Below, in pieces: positions 1 to 13,589 of a stretch of DNA of 64,000 bases (position 1 is the first letter of the stretch; each line of letters begins with the position of its first letter). The notes beneath the pieces were generated by a model. It was not told where the DNA came from. It worked only from the letters and a program-made list of their open reading frames with translations, and ran no database searches. The translations under genes were made by a program, and so were the position numbers. The DNA comes from Sarcocystis neurona (lineage: Eukaryota > Apicomplexa > Conoidasida > Eucoccidiorida > Sarcocystidae): the NCBI GenBank assembly GCA_000727475.1, contig KL647293.1, positions 2,678,588-2,742,587 of the forward strand. The letters run 5' to 3'.

Positions 1-1426
1 GACAGACGGTGTTGGAAGGCCGTGCCACTCACCACAAGCGTAGTTATGACCACAAGCCTTTTAACACTGTTTCCTTAGCTCAAACAGTGGCGAGTATGGC
101 AGTAGCAAAGATGCAAAGCGAAGTTACGACGCGCGCATTCATCTTATATGCGGTGCAGAGATGAGCGCGAAGCTGACGTTTACCCTGTTTACCTTGAAGA
201 CGTCTGAAAGGACGACAGTGACGAGCTGTGTCTTCACGAGAGATTTCCTGAAGTCCGAAGCCCCGCGGGTCACATACGCCGTGCTGCTCGACCTCCTACC
301 GCGTCCACGACGAGTTTAGCGGCAACGAAGGAGCTCCATCTTGTTGCAATACTGTACGATGAAGGTGCTCGTTTGCGCTACCCATGTAACCTTGACGCAT
401 CTCTTCACTGAGTAGGCAGTTACTATCCTTAAATCTATTCTGAAAAATTACAACGAAAAGACCAGGCCTACAGAAGATTCAAGTTAAAATCTACGCCCTC
501 CGAACAAGCGCTCGACAGCCGTCAAGAGGTGAACCAGTTAACTAACCACAACGGCGTTCGATGTCATTCTCGGGCCCAGCAGTGCATCACGGTCCCACAC
601 CTCCTGCGGTTAGGATCACGTAGTGTCAAGTCGGAGTGTACTCATCAAGAAAGGGATCGCAAAAATTGTTTTGATACGTGATTCACATTTGGCGTCCACA
701 CGCTTGCATGATGCTCACACCGTAAGCACCACACTGCGTGTTAAACGATGAGACAATAATCACTTCGGACGCCTCTTCAACCCTGTTATCACGTGTTCAG
801 TGGCCTGAGAGTCACCTGGCTTTGCTACGGAGCATGTAGTACATGGGCAGACAGGGCCCCTACCCTGGACTCCATCTTACGCATGACGTGTCTAGCAGGC
901 CCTCAGATAAAGTACGAAGCAGAGGACATACACAGCCGACAGCTGTATTCTCTTGAGCTGGGAGTGTCTACTGCGATAAAACAGTCAAAAGCTCGTTCTT
1001 GTAATTGTGCGGCACTACGAAGGTGGGGTGGAGCCCCGGTACCTTGAGCGGCGGCCTTACGGCGGTGACCTTTGTCGCTGGCGAGGAAGTGGCGGAACGT
1101 CGAGTGTGTGTCTGACTCCAGTGTGTCCACATTGTAAAGTGACCAGAGCAGCTCTCAGAACACGCGGAGCGGAGAAAATATAATAGCGGCTGCAAGCAAA
1201 CTTCAGATAAGCTCCACAACGTCGACAGCTGTCCAATTTGGCTTTTGTTGCCAGCGTGACGGAAGCAGGTCGATCAACAGAGTTTATCAGCGGTAAAGCA
1301 GTAGAAAGGGTAGGACGGCACTCCAAAAGAATGAATTTGAATTGGGTCTGAGCATCCAAACGACTCGCTCGAACTTGCGTATCACAGTAAAGTGTGTGGG
1401 CTTTTTAGACGACATCCACTGCTCAT

Positions 1427-1551
1427 AGCGTGTGGATAAACAAGCGCCCTTACGTATCACAGCGCTTGGCAATCGCAGTTTAAACCATACCGATCGGTAA
1501 TAGCCTGTGGATAAAAGCGCACACTTACGTGTCACAGCGCTTGGCAAACAC
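1427..1551. repeat. Two-copy tandem repeat, period about 75 bp
   Basis: The unit starting at 1,427 (TGTGGATAAA, then TTACGTATCACAGCGCTTGG) recurs at 1,502 with a few substitutions and small indels. A weaker third relative (GCGTATCACAG) lies just upstream near 1,377. No open frame or known element explains it; it looks like an old local duplication. Confidence 0.8.
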
Positions 1552-2559
1552 TACGCACAGGTCAGACGACGTCTATCGCTTAATTGCGTGTGGGTGAAAT
1601 CGCTTGTTTTTCTTCTATCCTGTATTTGAAACATCTCGCATGAAAGCATTACCAGCAAGAAATACGCGGAGGGTCTAATATGACGTAGACTGGTAGAAAC
1701 AGACTACGCCAGATGTTCTTGCCGCTGAAGACCCTGAAGTAGCTTCTATTTCGATGGACTTCTGCGGGCGGCTAGCCTAATGAGTTCATATATTGACAGA
1801 TAATGAAGCCATGCCCGCCGTACAGTCGCCTGACATAAAGGCGGCGGATTTATGCGCAGCGCCATTATTTTGTCGAGTGAAAAAGAAGTTACTCCGGAGA
1901 ACTGCTGCCCTGCACAGCATGGATTCCCTTTTGGACTCACACCAGACAGTGCCCCCACACAATCCAGTAAGATTGTTTTCCGCTGCTAGTACTGGAGTCG
2001 TGCCTCGTGTTGACGAATTGAGCCGGTGATATCACGATCCTGATAATCTACGCACGTCTTTGCAACATTGCTTGTAGGCCCGTTGTGATCTACTGAGACT
2101 TTAGTGACGGCAGCATGAATGAAATGGCTGTCTGCCAGTGCATTTAGGGGTAATATACAATTGAATCACATGACCTGACGCTAAAATTCATCGGCAGCTA
2201 AAGTTCGTTTCGCCAATCCACAATGGGATAAGTGCGTCATAAAAAAGAAGCTGTGGGAAACGCTTCTTTTGCAGTGTCCGTGCTTAGATCCTCCCCAGAA
2301 CGAGACACTTCAAGTGTTTTCTCTAGTCGCAATGCGAACTCCAAGCAGAGCGCATCCTAATAGTGCCTAATAAAACGTAGGGTGAACTTACACTGGCAAA
2401 AGAAACACCACGAGGCTCAAACATCCACCGGTGCACGCAGGCCCCCACATCATACAATAATGTTGAACCGGCACACATATGTGACTCCTGCAGATGAGCC
2501 AGCTGTCGTCATTTCAAAAAAGATTACGTGGGCAAACACCACCCGCTGCTTTGCAGGGT

Positions 2560-2700
2560 GGAAGTTCAACTGTCTTCTGTGCACGAGGGAGACAAATATT
2601 TTCAACTACTTACGACGTTAAGCTGTGAGGAAGACTCAACCGTCTTTTACTGTGCACGAGGAAAAGAAGCATTTTCTACTGTTTGTGGCGTTAAGACGTG
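2560..2700. repeat. Two-copy diverged tandem repeat, period about 70 bp
   Basis: The segment 2,560-2,628 (GGAAGTTCAACTGTCTT, then CTGTGCACGAGG and GACGTTAAGCTGTG) is repeated at 2,629-2,700 (GGAAGACTCAACCGTCTT, then CTGTGCACGAGG and GGCGTTAAGACGTG). The copies abut directly and are diverged but clearly aligned over their whole length. Confidence 0.75.
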
Positions 2701-5700
2701 CGGGCGATACAATTCCTTGAAAGTGTATCCGGCTGTTTCAGCACCAACTTTGCATTAACCCTGTGAAAGTATATGTGCTGCGTATGAAGAAGTCAACACC
2801 GACCAGAGGCTTTTCGGACTACTGCAGTGTTCAGATAACGTGCACGTGGCAAACTGTCAGCATGAATGGTTCATAAACATTCTAGCGATTTTGGCACAGT
2901 CGTTCTGTCATCTTCTGACACACACAAGTACTACAACTCTGCCGCTTATCCTTGAAACACTATGACGCTATAATGATGCACGGGCGGCACACAATCATTA
3001 AGGAAGTTTTTGGGGACATTCGTAGCGATGGTAGTTTGGACGCATTCCGCGGATGCTATCGTGATTTGTCCACCTCTTCTTCACGCTATGCAGCGAGCCA
3101 CTGAATCCATCTTGAAGTTCCCCCTCGTGACGCGTCGCGGAGTTACGATGACACCAGCACCGACGCTGCAGGAGATGCGCCGCCGGCCATGTACAGGATT
3201 GCTGCTCTGGGTCATCAGCACATTGGGGCACGTATGCAAAAAGATTTCCGCACCTTCCCAGACACACAGCTGCAGCGCACCCCCCGCGCACGTGCGTGCA
3301 CACGGGCAGCACGTCCAACCTCGCTGAAAATCGGGACTCAAGAATGGTGAAGATGTGTCATGAGTGCGACTCGAGGTAGCCCGCTTGACGAACCTGTCTC
3401 TGCCAGGATTGACGGCATAGCAATGCGGAACTAGTAAAGCAATGCTCTAACGTGTTGTAACGCTGGAATCTACCCCGCATCTGCAGCGCACCTGCCACTG
3501 TGAGCCATCCCACCGCGGTCACTTGCACGGGGCAAGCACAAAAAAAGACACCAGACACTGATAGGGTGGCTGTGGATGAAGCGCCTCAACTCAGTCCTTC
3601 TGCGAGCGTCCTTCTCTTTTCTACTTCGCCGGCTGTGGACGAGTTTGTCGACATTCTGGACTCAGGAGCCGTCCCCCGGAAGACCGGTGTTCTTCAGACT
3701 GTATGAGTGATCAAAATGTGGTCGCGCGTTCCTGCCGGACGTGGCTAGATTCAAAAGCGTAAACTCGATTCAAACAGACCGACACCCCTTTTTCATCCGC
3801 GGTTTGGAGAACGCCAGTGAGACTTCTCTTCAGTGCGTCGACGCCCGGTCAGGGCGAGACAAGACTACCACGGATTCTGTAGTGCGGGCTTTATATGCAC
3901 CCAGATATAATGCTGGCGAGGCTTTGCAGACGACTGCTTACATTGGGGTGTGCCAGCGATTACGAAGACGTCATCGTCACCCTCGCGCGCGTTTATTAAT
4001 TGCGCCAAGAGTGCAAGAGCACCCCAAAGACAAACTTGAGGCTGAAAGGGCCTGCTGGAGTATGCGCTTTTGACCGGAAACGTACCTGGGACATAAGGTT
4101 TCAGAGTGCACAGTGGCGTATGTGGATTCTGTGCATTCCCTACCCGGCACGCGTTCACTCCACTATGCTTCCAAAGAAGGGGAGCGGGACATGGTCGGAG
4201 ACGCATTCAGGACGCTGAATAGACAGTTTTAGCCGCTAAGTCACGCCGGTCAGCGCTCATTACCCATACTAACAGCAGGGCAACGTTGGAAAAAATTTCC
4301 TGGTTCGTTCACTGGTACAAGATTGGAGAGTCTCCGTCTACGATTAGTTGCTGGCGGCGTTGCAAGACCCTTGGTTAATAATATGAAAGCTTTCCCGGGA
4401 ATTATATTCAAGAGCCTGACTCGACGCCGCTGAACAGACAGTACGGAAACCATGCACTGGCGAGACAACTGGAATTTCTCCTCCTTTCGTTGCCCTGCGA
4501 AACTGTTTTGAGGTCCTCCCGAAGGTCTTCCCGAAGGTTGTGGTACTCGAATTGCCCGCCCCGCGAAATCAGGCGCATGCAGCGAACGTACAACATTCTA
4601 CGAAGTAGAACGCAGCAATGAGGTACGACCCACGGTGCCGGCTGCTACTGGTACATTGACGAACCACAGTTCAGGCCTCCAGCAGGTAAACACCCAGAAA
4701 AAGACGTCCCCTATTGCAGACAACTTTTCCAGCCAGGACATCAAGAGTCTGCGTAAGAAACGGTCATCTGTCGAGCAGTGCACCACAGTACAACAGGCCC
4801 CCGAAGGTGTTCACGCGCAGACCCAGGGTTGTTGGCATGTTCCACTGAAGACTGTTATAGCGGAAAGTGGTTTACTTGGGCAGCCCAATAGAGAAAGAAA
4901 CTTCCAATGCGAGGTGCGTGATTCCAACGCGCAGTGATGCGCGTGCTGAGCCACACCTGTTCCCTCTTCGCGGCTGCCGTAGAGCAGCAGCACGGTATTA
5001 TAGGGGGGACAAAGTGTAACGAGTTGTGGAGCAACACGGTGTTGTGGTTTCAGGGACGACTTCTCTGGTTCGCGGCTCGACTTACACGGCCAGCAGCTTC
5101 AACCGTATTCGCACTTCATGTCAACTCAGCGTATCCTCGCACTGGTGCTACAGTAACAGAGTGGACGCCTTTGATGTCCTGGCTGACGTCGCTTGGAAAT
5201 GGGGGTGGCGCAAGTTGGCAGCGAAGACGCAGATTGGGCGGCGGCTGCTGTGCAGTCGAGGTGGGTTTTAGTTTGTTATGTGAGGGAGAAGCTCCCGGCG
5301 ACGGGATGTAACACAACTCGGCAGTCACCGGTGGCAGACAGACGAGTATTTCAGAACGAAAATTCATTAAGTGCTACAGTGGGCGTACGACGAGACTTGG
5401 GTCTTCGTAGACGTTTGGGGCTGTCCGGTACAGTCAGTATCACCTTTAAAGTATAGCCTTGACACGCACGCGCAGCGCTACTGTCGTTTCTTCGCTGCAG
5501 GAGTACACATTGATTTTTCAGCCAAGGTGTATGTCGCAATATCGTAGCTGTACCTGGTCGGCTACAGGTAGACGTTCTCTACAGGTGAGGCCAACACGAG
5601 GGCGTTCACGAGGCAAAAGGAAATACGCCTCTAGAGATAACTTGTATCCACTGCGTGCGCAGTCAGAAATTCGAACTTTGTGTTGATCCTGTGCACGGTC

Positions 5701-8700
5701 AGGGATTCCGGTCGGCAGTCTTGTGCTCCGTGGAGGTCGCCGACGGAAAGAAGAACCAAACACAGGAAGAGTACGGGCGAGAGACCCAGCACGTGGACGT
5801 GGCAGCGGTCGTGGTTCTGGGCGGCTGGACTGGCAGCGGCTATACTTCTCAGTTGGCAACTGCCTCGGCTTTCGCGGGTTGCAAGAGCCTTGGAGGGTAC
5901 GTCGGGATGCACCTTCTCTGCAGCGCTTGCATGCGTGGGATGCCTGCCGCTGACGTGAATCGTTGCCGTTTTATGGTAGAAAGTGTGCGAGCTAAGTTCC
6001 TAAGGAGTTTTGTATTAACACCGTCTAATATCCAAATCTGCACCAGTAGCATGAGTCGCCAGTTTTGGATAGAGCTGCCTGTACAACATTCTGCTGCAAG
6101 TACTGTCGACTACGATCACGAAGAAACCTACAAGCTATGTTACGCAACCAACGCACTGATAGCGTAGAATCAATTATACAGAGCAATAAACACGCTGAGA
6201 AACACTCTCATGTGCGTACCCGGCGGGGACGACCGGTAAAAATATGCACGTACATACAGATCTTAAAGTGCATGTAGTTGTTAAGTTGGAAAGCCGCCCC
6301 AAGTGGTGCCCGTATTTTGGGCGCTCGTGGTGCTCCACGTGAAGGTTTCTGACGGATGCTTTTGCGTATGTCGCTGCATTTTCGGCCCAGCCAGGTAAGG
6401 AGAGTCGCACAAGTACAAACAAACTGTGAAAAAGAAACAAGAAGATCATATTCGGTGTTCCCCGCAATGCCACATACGCGGGCGACAGCCGACAGCTCGT
6501 CTCATCCTCGGGGGCATAGACAAAGGTTTATTGAAGCATGGTTCTCTGGATCGGGAGGTAAGGCTGGCGTCAGCAAATAACCTGGCGCTGCACGGGCAGC
6601 CATACGCTGCACCTGATTGTTTATAGGCCGCACGTTACTGCGTCTCTGACTTACTTAACATCTTCTCACTGTCGGCGTACTTTCGTTGTGCTTCATACAC
6701 ATATTTGTATATAGACGGACCATTTTATGGGTGGAGTTGCCGGTGGTCAGCTTAGGTGACAGCTCTCGTGAACTGAAGGGTGAGTTCTCAAGTCCTGTCA
6801 CCAGTGCTCTTCCAGCTGTGTAGAGCTGGATTTGTACGTTTCGTACTTTGTGAACCGATCGTTCTCTAGCAGCTCACAGACGGCGGAAGTCACACGCGCA
6901 GTGCACCTATGCAGTTGTGTTGTCGTTTTCGTGGCTCCACTCGCCCTGGCAGTTTTAGCGTCCACAACTTGGGTTTCGCGATCGTGCAGCCTTGCACCCT
7001 CAGCTTGGCCTCCACACCTGCCGTTATCTGGGAGCCCTGTTTGCAAGCTGTCGTTGCTGCATCTCTGAAAGCAGTTACTAAATTGAAGGGAGGGCCGAAG
7101 GGTCTCCCATCACGGTCAGGAAGCACAGATTGAGGCCGGCGTCTTCTCAGGCGTAGTGGTGTGTTGGCGAATGTCGTGTTTCCGGTGTACCTACACTATT
7201 ACAACTCTGCGTGTCGTCTCGGTTGAGTATTTGTCTGCGGACACCCGTTGCTCACGTGTGGATGGACGAGGCACACTATGCGGGCGCGACAGTTTTATAC
7301 CAGGTTTAAGGGGATCACCTTTATCGCGTCAAACGCCGATATCTATTTATCACCGTCAAGTTGTACCGCTCTTTCTCCGATGCCTAAGACGTCGCTGTTC
7401 CCTACAGGTGTGCGGCTGGGTGGGTGCAAGCGTGTGCGGTGCATAGTCGGTGTCGCTTTCACCGTCAGAAACGCATGCGTACACATGAACGCGTGTCTAA
7501 AGCGTTGTACGCGTCCGATTACAGGTGGCCACGAGCGTAAGCGTGGGCGTTTATGTGTGGCCAAAGACGCAACAGGTTCAAGCTGCTGTGAAGAATGAAA
7601 CCAAATTTTGAACACCATGGTTGCAATTGGTACCAATCTCTTTTCAACATTTCTTCTGTCTGAATGGACGGCAGAGAAAACCTTTCTCCTCCCAGTAAAG
7701 CCAGCGAGGTGGCGCACGACATTGGCCTCTCGATCGAAGACGATCTGCCTGGGGCTAGCCGATTTTTTTTTCCACGGCGATCTACAGTTAGCCAACAGAG
7801 AGTTGCAGAGCAGTGGAGAAGCACAAACGCTCTTGGAGCATTGTGGGAAAGGTGGGAAAATCCGCTGGGTCCTGTACCTGTGATAGAGTGGCCATTCCTT
7901 GCTGGACGCCTCAGATATTCCTCGGAGCCGTCGACGAGCGCGCCCTTCGGTCGGTCTTGGGTGTCGGCGGGGAGAAGTTGGAAAATTCGAGGGCTTACGA
8001 AGGATGACTGCTCTTTTGCGAAGTGGTACCGACAAATGATGTGGACTCACAGATTAATTGTACAGAGTGCAGCTGAAAGGCGACACGAGTTGCAAAACAC
8101 AACTGCAGGAATTCAGTGGGATCGCAGCATAGACTCGGTGCCTCCTCTCCGCTGGGTGGCTGCTCGCTCTGTGCGAGACCAAATCAATGAAGCTTTTAAA
8201 GCGGACGCCCTTAGGGGGTTACCCAAGCGAGTGCTGCCCGCCATCTTCAGGCGGCACCTCACCCTGGGTTTTGGTGAAGCACTTTAAATGATGTTTCTGG
8301 ACACGCCAGGATCCACAGTTCGGGATACCCAGGAAGCTTGAGGGATTCGGGGTGGAGGCACGCCAGCTACAACAGTGCAGCCTCCTAGTACATTTCTGTA
8401 CCTTTCAAGACCGGTGCCTCCATGGTGGACATGGTGCAGAAATCCGACGGGGCCTGCACAGCGAGGGCAGTGCCCATTCCTTTGTGGACTACTCAGACGT
8501 CGTTCAGAGTGGTGGCCGCCCAAACCCTGCGCCACGACAGCCTCCCCCCGCAATCACATCATTGTGGACCTCCGAAGTCACGACCGGCACAGACAAGGAG
8601 ACTAGGAGATATATGACGTCAACATATCCGCGCAATCCCCATAAAAGCATTTCTAGATACAAAGGTGGAGAGGACACTGCGCTTTTAGCGGGCGATGGAG

Positions 8701-11346
8701 CTGAAGCCTGAGATCGCAGTACTGATCCGTCAAAATGGGTGACGTCCAGTGAAACTTTTGGAGTCCACTTTAGATTATTCAGCGCCTTCTTTCAATAGGT
8801 TAACAGTGGGTTCCACCGCCGAGCAAGTACGTGAGCCACTGGAAGAAGTTCCTGTGGCTGTGCTTTCGTGGACGTAAATCGCGGCGCATATAATGGAAAA
8901 ACATCACGCTGTCTTGTGGAACCGGATGTGTGATTGTTGGACGTGTGATTGTGAATTTAAGTTGAGGCGCAGGGCTTCCAACTCCGGCTTATCATTTGCC
9001 GTTTGTAAGCAGAAGTATTCAGTAGACCTCCTTTGAGGTCGTCCTCGCTATAAACGAAGCTAGTGATCCGCCACAGTCGACGTGCGTCACCATTCACGTC
9101 CCACCATATGTTTCTGCATACTTCCGAGGATACATAATCAGTTTACATTCCCTTTCGGCCAGCCAACGTAGGACTTGTCTCTGGGTCGACTGCCAACGGA
9201 TGCAACGCATCAAAGGGACTCATCTGGGGACACAAGAAGTCTGGCAGCATTAGTCTGCTTACGAGAACACTGTGCACATACCGGTCGTCATCAGATTACG
9301 CTTCTCTTGGGAGCGACTCGGAGGGTTGACTCTGGAGCGCTTGTGAGGACGAGCTCAAGTGACCACGATATTGTATTGCGCCGAACGGGAGGGCGTGCGA
9401 TTTACACGGACAACGGGAGACGAAGGGCAAGGATACGCGACCCCTGGCTAATGCCGTGGAACCCGACTCTCTACCGCGCCTAACGAGCACTGACCTCAAG
9501 GACGTTCGCTGACGGTAACAGGCAAATTATGCAAGGCGTGAAGGCTAAGTCTCTGGTAGCCGACGACGCCGGGGGCGGTTTCCGGCTGATATGTTAGTGT
9601 TGCCACACACGGCTGACACGCCCTGTCAGTCCTGCCGGCTATCTGTAGACACCTACTCTCTAGCAAAAGCTGCAATTGACATTTTTACTGGTACTCTTAG
9701 TGCACCGAACGATAAAGTGGTGTTGTCGGCCGGTACCGCACTCAAGAAGTGGGGAAGCACTGCTCGTACGCGGACGCTAGTTACTGTAGCGTGTCCTGCA
9801 GTCCAAAAAGGTTTCCTAGTGATTCTCGTATGTAAAGGGCACTTAATTTTCTTCCCTCCCACACTATCGGCTGCTAGAGTAGTTCGCCTGCGCACACATC
9901 GCACAGTGTCCCCACCCGACAGCAGCGGGTACCTGCGTTGCCCGTGGTAGTCCTCCATTTTAGCACACGCCATGGGAAGCCACACTGTTGTGGTCGTGTG
10001 CAAGTCATATGACGCTAAGTGAAGGCTTACAGGGTGAGTGCAAATGTTTCTTTCTGCGAAACCGTGCCGCATTTGGCAACACAGCCGGTCGGGGTGCTAT
10101 CCCACCGCGGTCTGGAGCAATTGAACATCATTGCAATTCATCATTCATCCACCGTAGACACGAATCGCACTACTAACGCGCGACCACTAAAGTCATTGGC
10201 CGGCGTCGGCACAGCTACACATGATAACCGTATCCGTGGTGACGGAATGGCTAAATTCAGCATGCACACATGTTCACCTCACTGCCGTGAAGAGAGGCAC
10301 GCAGCCTGCTGTTTCACCATGAGGGTGTAGAAGTTTCGTAGTCGACTGTCGTCAAACCGGACAGCCAGGCTCTACGAAGTACGCTGTGGTAGAATTAATT
10401 TTTACCTCCGTGCACGCAGGCCGGCACAGTTTCAGTGAAGATCTACGTTTTGGAAAGTGGCTTCTGGGTCGCACCGCGTCGCGGATGCCGAGGGCGTGCT
10501 AATCGATTGAAGGTCTGGGACATGAAAGTGCAGCGCAGCGTTGTAAGCGAACTGTTGACACCATACGACTACACGTGTTTTATCCGAGTGGGGCGGCACC
10601 AAAGGGGAGAAACTGAAGACGCCACAAACATGCCGTAGAACTGTTTCTACCCTGCACTTTTCCCGTACTTTTTTCACGCTGTTTATTCGATGGTGAAGTG
10701 CGCACCAAGGTGGTGGTCGATGTGAAATCTTTTGAGTCGCTGAGGCACCTGAATGCCCGCACGCGCTCGTGTAAAGCGAAAATTGGAAGTCGAAGCGCGG
10801 CAGAGTGTCCGCAGAAAGCCCAGGAAAATCGTGGTTATTGAAGTCTCCCACCAGCTTCACTGCGATTGTGGCGATTAGGGAGACCACGAAAAGACGTGGC
10901 AGAGACAAAAAGCAGTAGAAAGGGAGTAGCACAGCTGGTCAATGAAAACCGGGTCTCAACCCGCCCGGACCTTTGGACGCTTTCTCGTGACTGATGTAGG
11001 ACGGTCCAACGCTCACGCACCCTCGGCACCGTAGCTTGTTTTGTGCGTGCGCGGAGACCCGCTCAACGGCGTCTTCGTGACACACGTTGTGAGGGGCTTC
11101 TCTGCATGAATTACTTTATACTGGCAGATTAAAGCCTTTTTGATGTTTGGACGGCTTCGGGTGGTACACTGGAAGCAGTCTGGATCTGTCGCTAATTCGT
11201 GAACGTGAGCAGCAGGAGCAGTACTCCATACCACTGTTAGTGAAGTCCTCGGCCGGTCGATATTGCGGGATTTCGCTTTCAGTATTCTTCGTCCACAACA
11301 AGAAGGTTCACCAGTCACAACGAGTCTTAGCGCCTCTGCACACAAC

Positions 11347-11470
11347 TCGTGTTACGGAGTGTCTGTCATTCCAAGGTACGACTGTGTTGCTGGGTTGGTC
11401 AGTGTCTCTGCCCTCCTGCAAATCGTGCCACAGAGTGTGTGTCATTCCAAGCTACGACTGTGTTGGTCAT
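11347..11470. repeat. Two-copy tandem repeat, period about 76 bp
   Basis: GTGTCTGTCATTCCAAGGTA then CGACTGTGTTG in the first unit (from 11,347) returns as GTGTGTGTCATTCCAAGCTA then CGACTGTGTTG in the second (from 11,423). The two units are adjacent and the first has about 25 bp of unmatched sequence at its end. Confidence 0.75.
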
Positions 11471-13190
11471 AGGTTACGCATCTCGTACAACTGAAGGTCT
11501 GCAGCTGATCTGCGTTAGAAATCCGCCTGGAGGATTTACAGGCCATCATGTTATCGCCGAGATTTGCAGCTGCAGAACAGGGGTACCAGCCGCCTACTCC
11601 TCCGATGTTGCAAGTGGCCCAGGAAAGACACATTTTACGCCCTTTCCCATGTTCCGCTGCGTCTCCTTCATAGGGCGGCAGTCACAACCAACAAAAAGAC
11701 TTCAAACACCGTAGCTGTGGTGTCGCTAATGCGGGATATGTGAGCTGTCGCGAGTCAGAACTCCTCGTTACATCGCACCGTTCGGCAGGAACACCCGTTG
11801 GATCGGAGCCTGCAGGAATGTGTTTGACTGATACGACAGTCCCGAAACGGACTTCCTTCTAAGGAAGAAACATTTTCAGCTCGGATCAGTAACAAACACA
11901 TTGCAAATTAGCACAAGCGCATTGTAGAGGAGACGGTTTCCTGGTATCATTTGCACAGCAACCTTAGAGAGTGGCCGATCCGTGAAGACTCGGTGATTTG
12001 TATGGTACACCATCGGTTTAACAGCTTTAATGTGGTCTACGTGTTTAAGTGCCTTAACAGCGGTACACCTCAAACTTCGACTGTGTGTCCTGCATTTGAC
12101 GTTGAATGTGCTGTTTCCTTTCAGGGAAAACTTCAAAATGGTGGATACTAAAGCTTTTTCGTGTGACGGTAGCGACGAGGTGCTGGTTCAACATCGGGTT
12201 AATCGAGGTACCATCAAAGGTGTGGCCTCGTGAGGGGGACTGCAAAAAGGCATCAAGGCACATTGGTGACTGAGATATGTGACAATGGACGGGCGCCTCT
12301 TGGTTGGAGCAACGACGGATAGCAACTGGTGTGGAAACAGCCAGTTTGTGTCATTCTCCGCAGCGGGCTTGATTTGTCAAGGCTGTTCCCTCGAAGGCTC
12401 CAAGTCGGACACGGTATCTCTCAGCACCCTTCGCCAATCGTTTCGCTGTGAATAGCTTAGCGCTGCCTCACATGCATGGCAAACGCAAAAAAGTGATATT
12501 CACGTCGTTGAGCGTTAGCTGCTCACTTCTCTGATGGAGGGACTCAGGCGCCGCGACTCGACAGTCTGCGGCCTCATAGTCAGGCTGACGCCGGCGATAT
12601 GAGAGATGGTGGTACAAGCCACGGCGCACTTGTGCGCACGCGTGTGCGCCCTCCATGTGCGTACACTACTGTCGTCAACCCTGATGATGACAGAGTGCAC
12701 GCTGCAGTATCTGCCCGTTCCTGCTGACAAGGCAGACTACTGTGCAGGACTCATTTACTCGAGCCAGACCTGTCGATAGAAAAGTTAGAAATAGCTTTCC
12801 TTTGAAGGCAGGCTGTCCAACCCAGTACACCTGGGGAAAAAGGCCACGCAGCGTTCGATTCTTGTACAGGGGGGTCACCGTACGGTTGCTGGAGCTACCT
12901 GTAGCTGCTGTACACTCGTTTGCAGCTAACTGAAGAGAGACACCTTCAACGCTCGAACACCCCGAGCAGCACTGACGAGGAAGCACCTCGTGAACACAGG
13001 ACGTTGGTCAGGGGGAAACTGCAGTCGTGTGGAGAGCTGAAACACAACGTTAGCGGCTCGATTGCACTATCTGCTTGATTCTGCAGCCGTACGTCGAGGC
13101 CAAGCAGCGCGTAAAGCAATAGAGTGCTCATTACAAGGATGACGACATACGCGCCCATCGAAGACACCGGTGTTTCTGGAGGGCGAAGGC

Positions 13191-13270
13191 GGAGGCATCC
13201 TAACTTAAGTCCGTTCTGTCCAGTTCATACTGAGGCGTCCTAAGCTAAGTCCGTTCTGTCCAATTCGCCC
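13191..13270. repeat. Two-copy tandem repeat, period exactly 40 bp
   Basis: The 40-bp block 13,191-13,230 is followed directly by a second copy, 13,231-13,270. Both contain AAGTCCGTTCTGTCCA; most differences fall in the first and last few bases. No gene is associated. Confidence 0.85.
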
Positions 13271-13394
13271 ACGGGCAAGACGGAACATGCGTCCACGCGT
13301 GCAAAATTCTTGCGTTTCATTTTCCCGTACTCATCACCAGCAAATATACACCCAGCTTACCCGTCTGGTACGTGCCACGGCACATGAAATAGAG

Positions 13395-13589
13395 GAGCTG
13401 CTGCTTGGCTATGACGGTGGATAGCTGTAATTGCTTCTCGCGTACGTAATCCACTAGAAAGCTAATAAAAGTAGTAATGAAGCGCAGATTAAAACTTTAG
13501 CAGAGTTGCTGTCTGGATATGACTTTGGCACGCTGTGCTTGCTTGTTGCCTATGTAGTCCGCTAGAAAAGCAACAGAAGTCCCGGTATG
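13395..13589. repeat. Two-copy strongly diverged direct repeat, offset about 108 bp
   Basis: The segment beginning GAGCTGCTGCTTGGCTATGA (13,395) aligns with GAGTTGCTGTCTGGATATGA (13,503). Downstream the pair share GTACGTAATCCACTAGAAAG versus CTATGTAGTCCGCTAGAAAA. This is the most diverged of the local duplications in the left flank. Confidence 0.6.
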
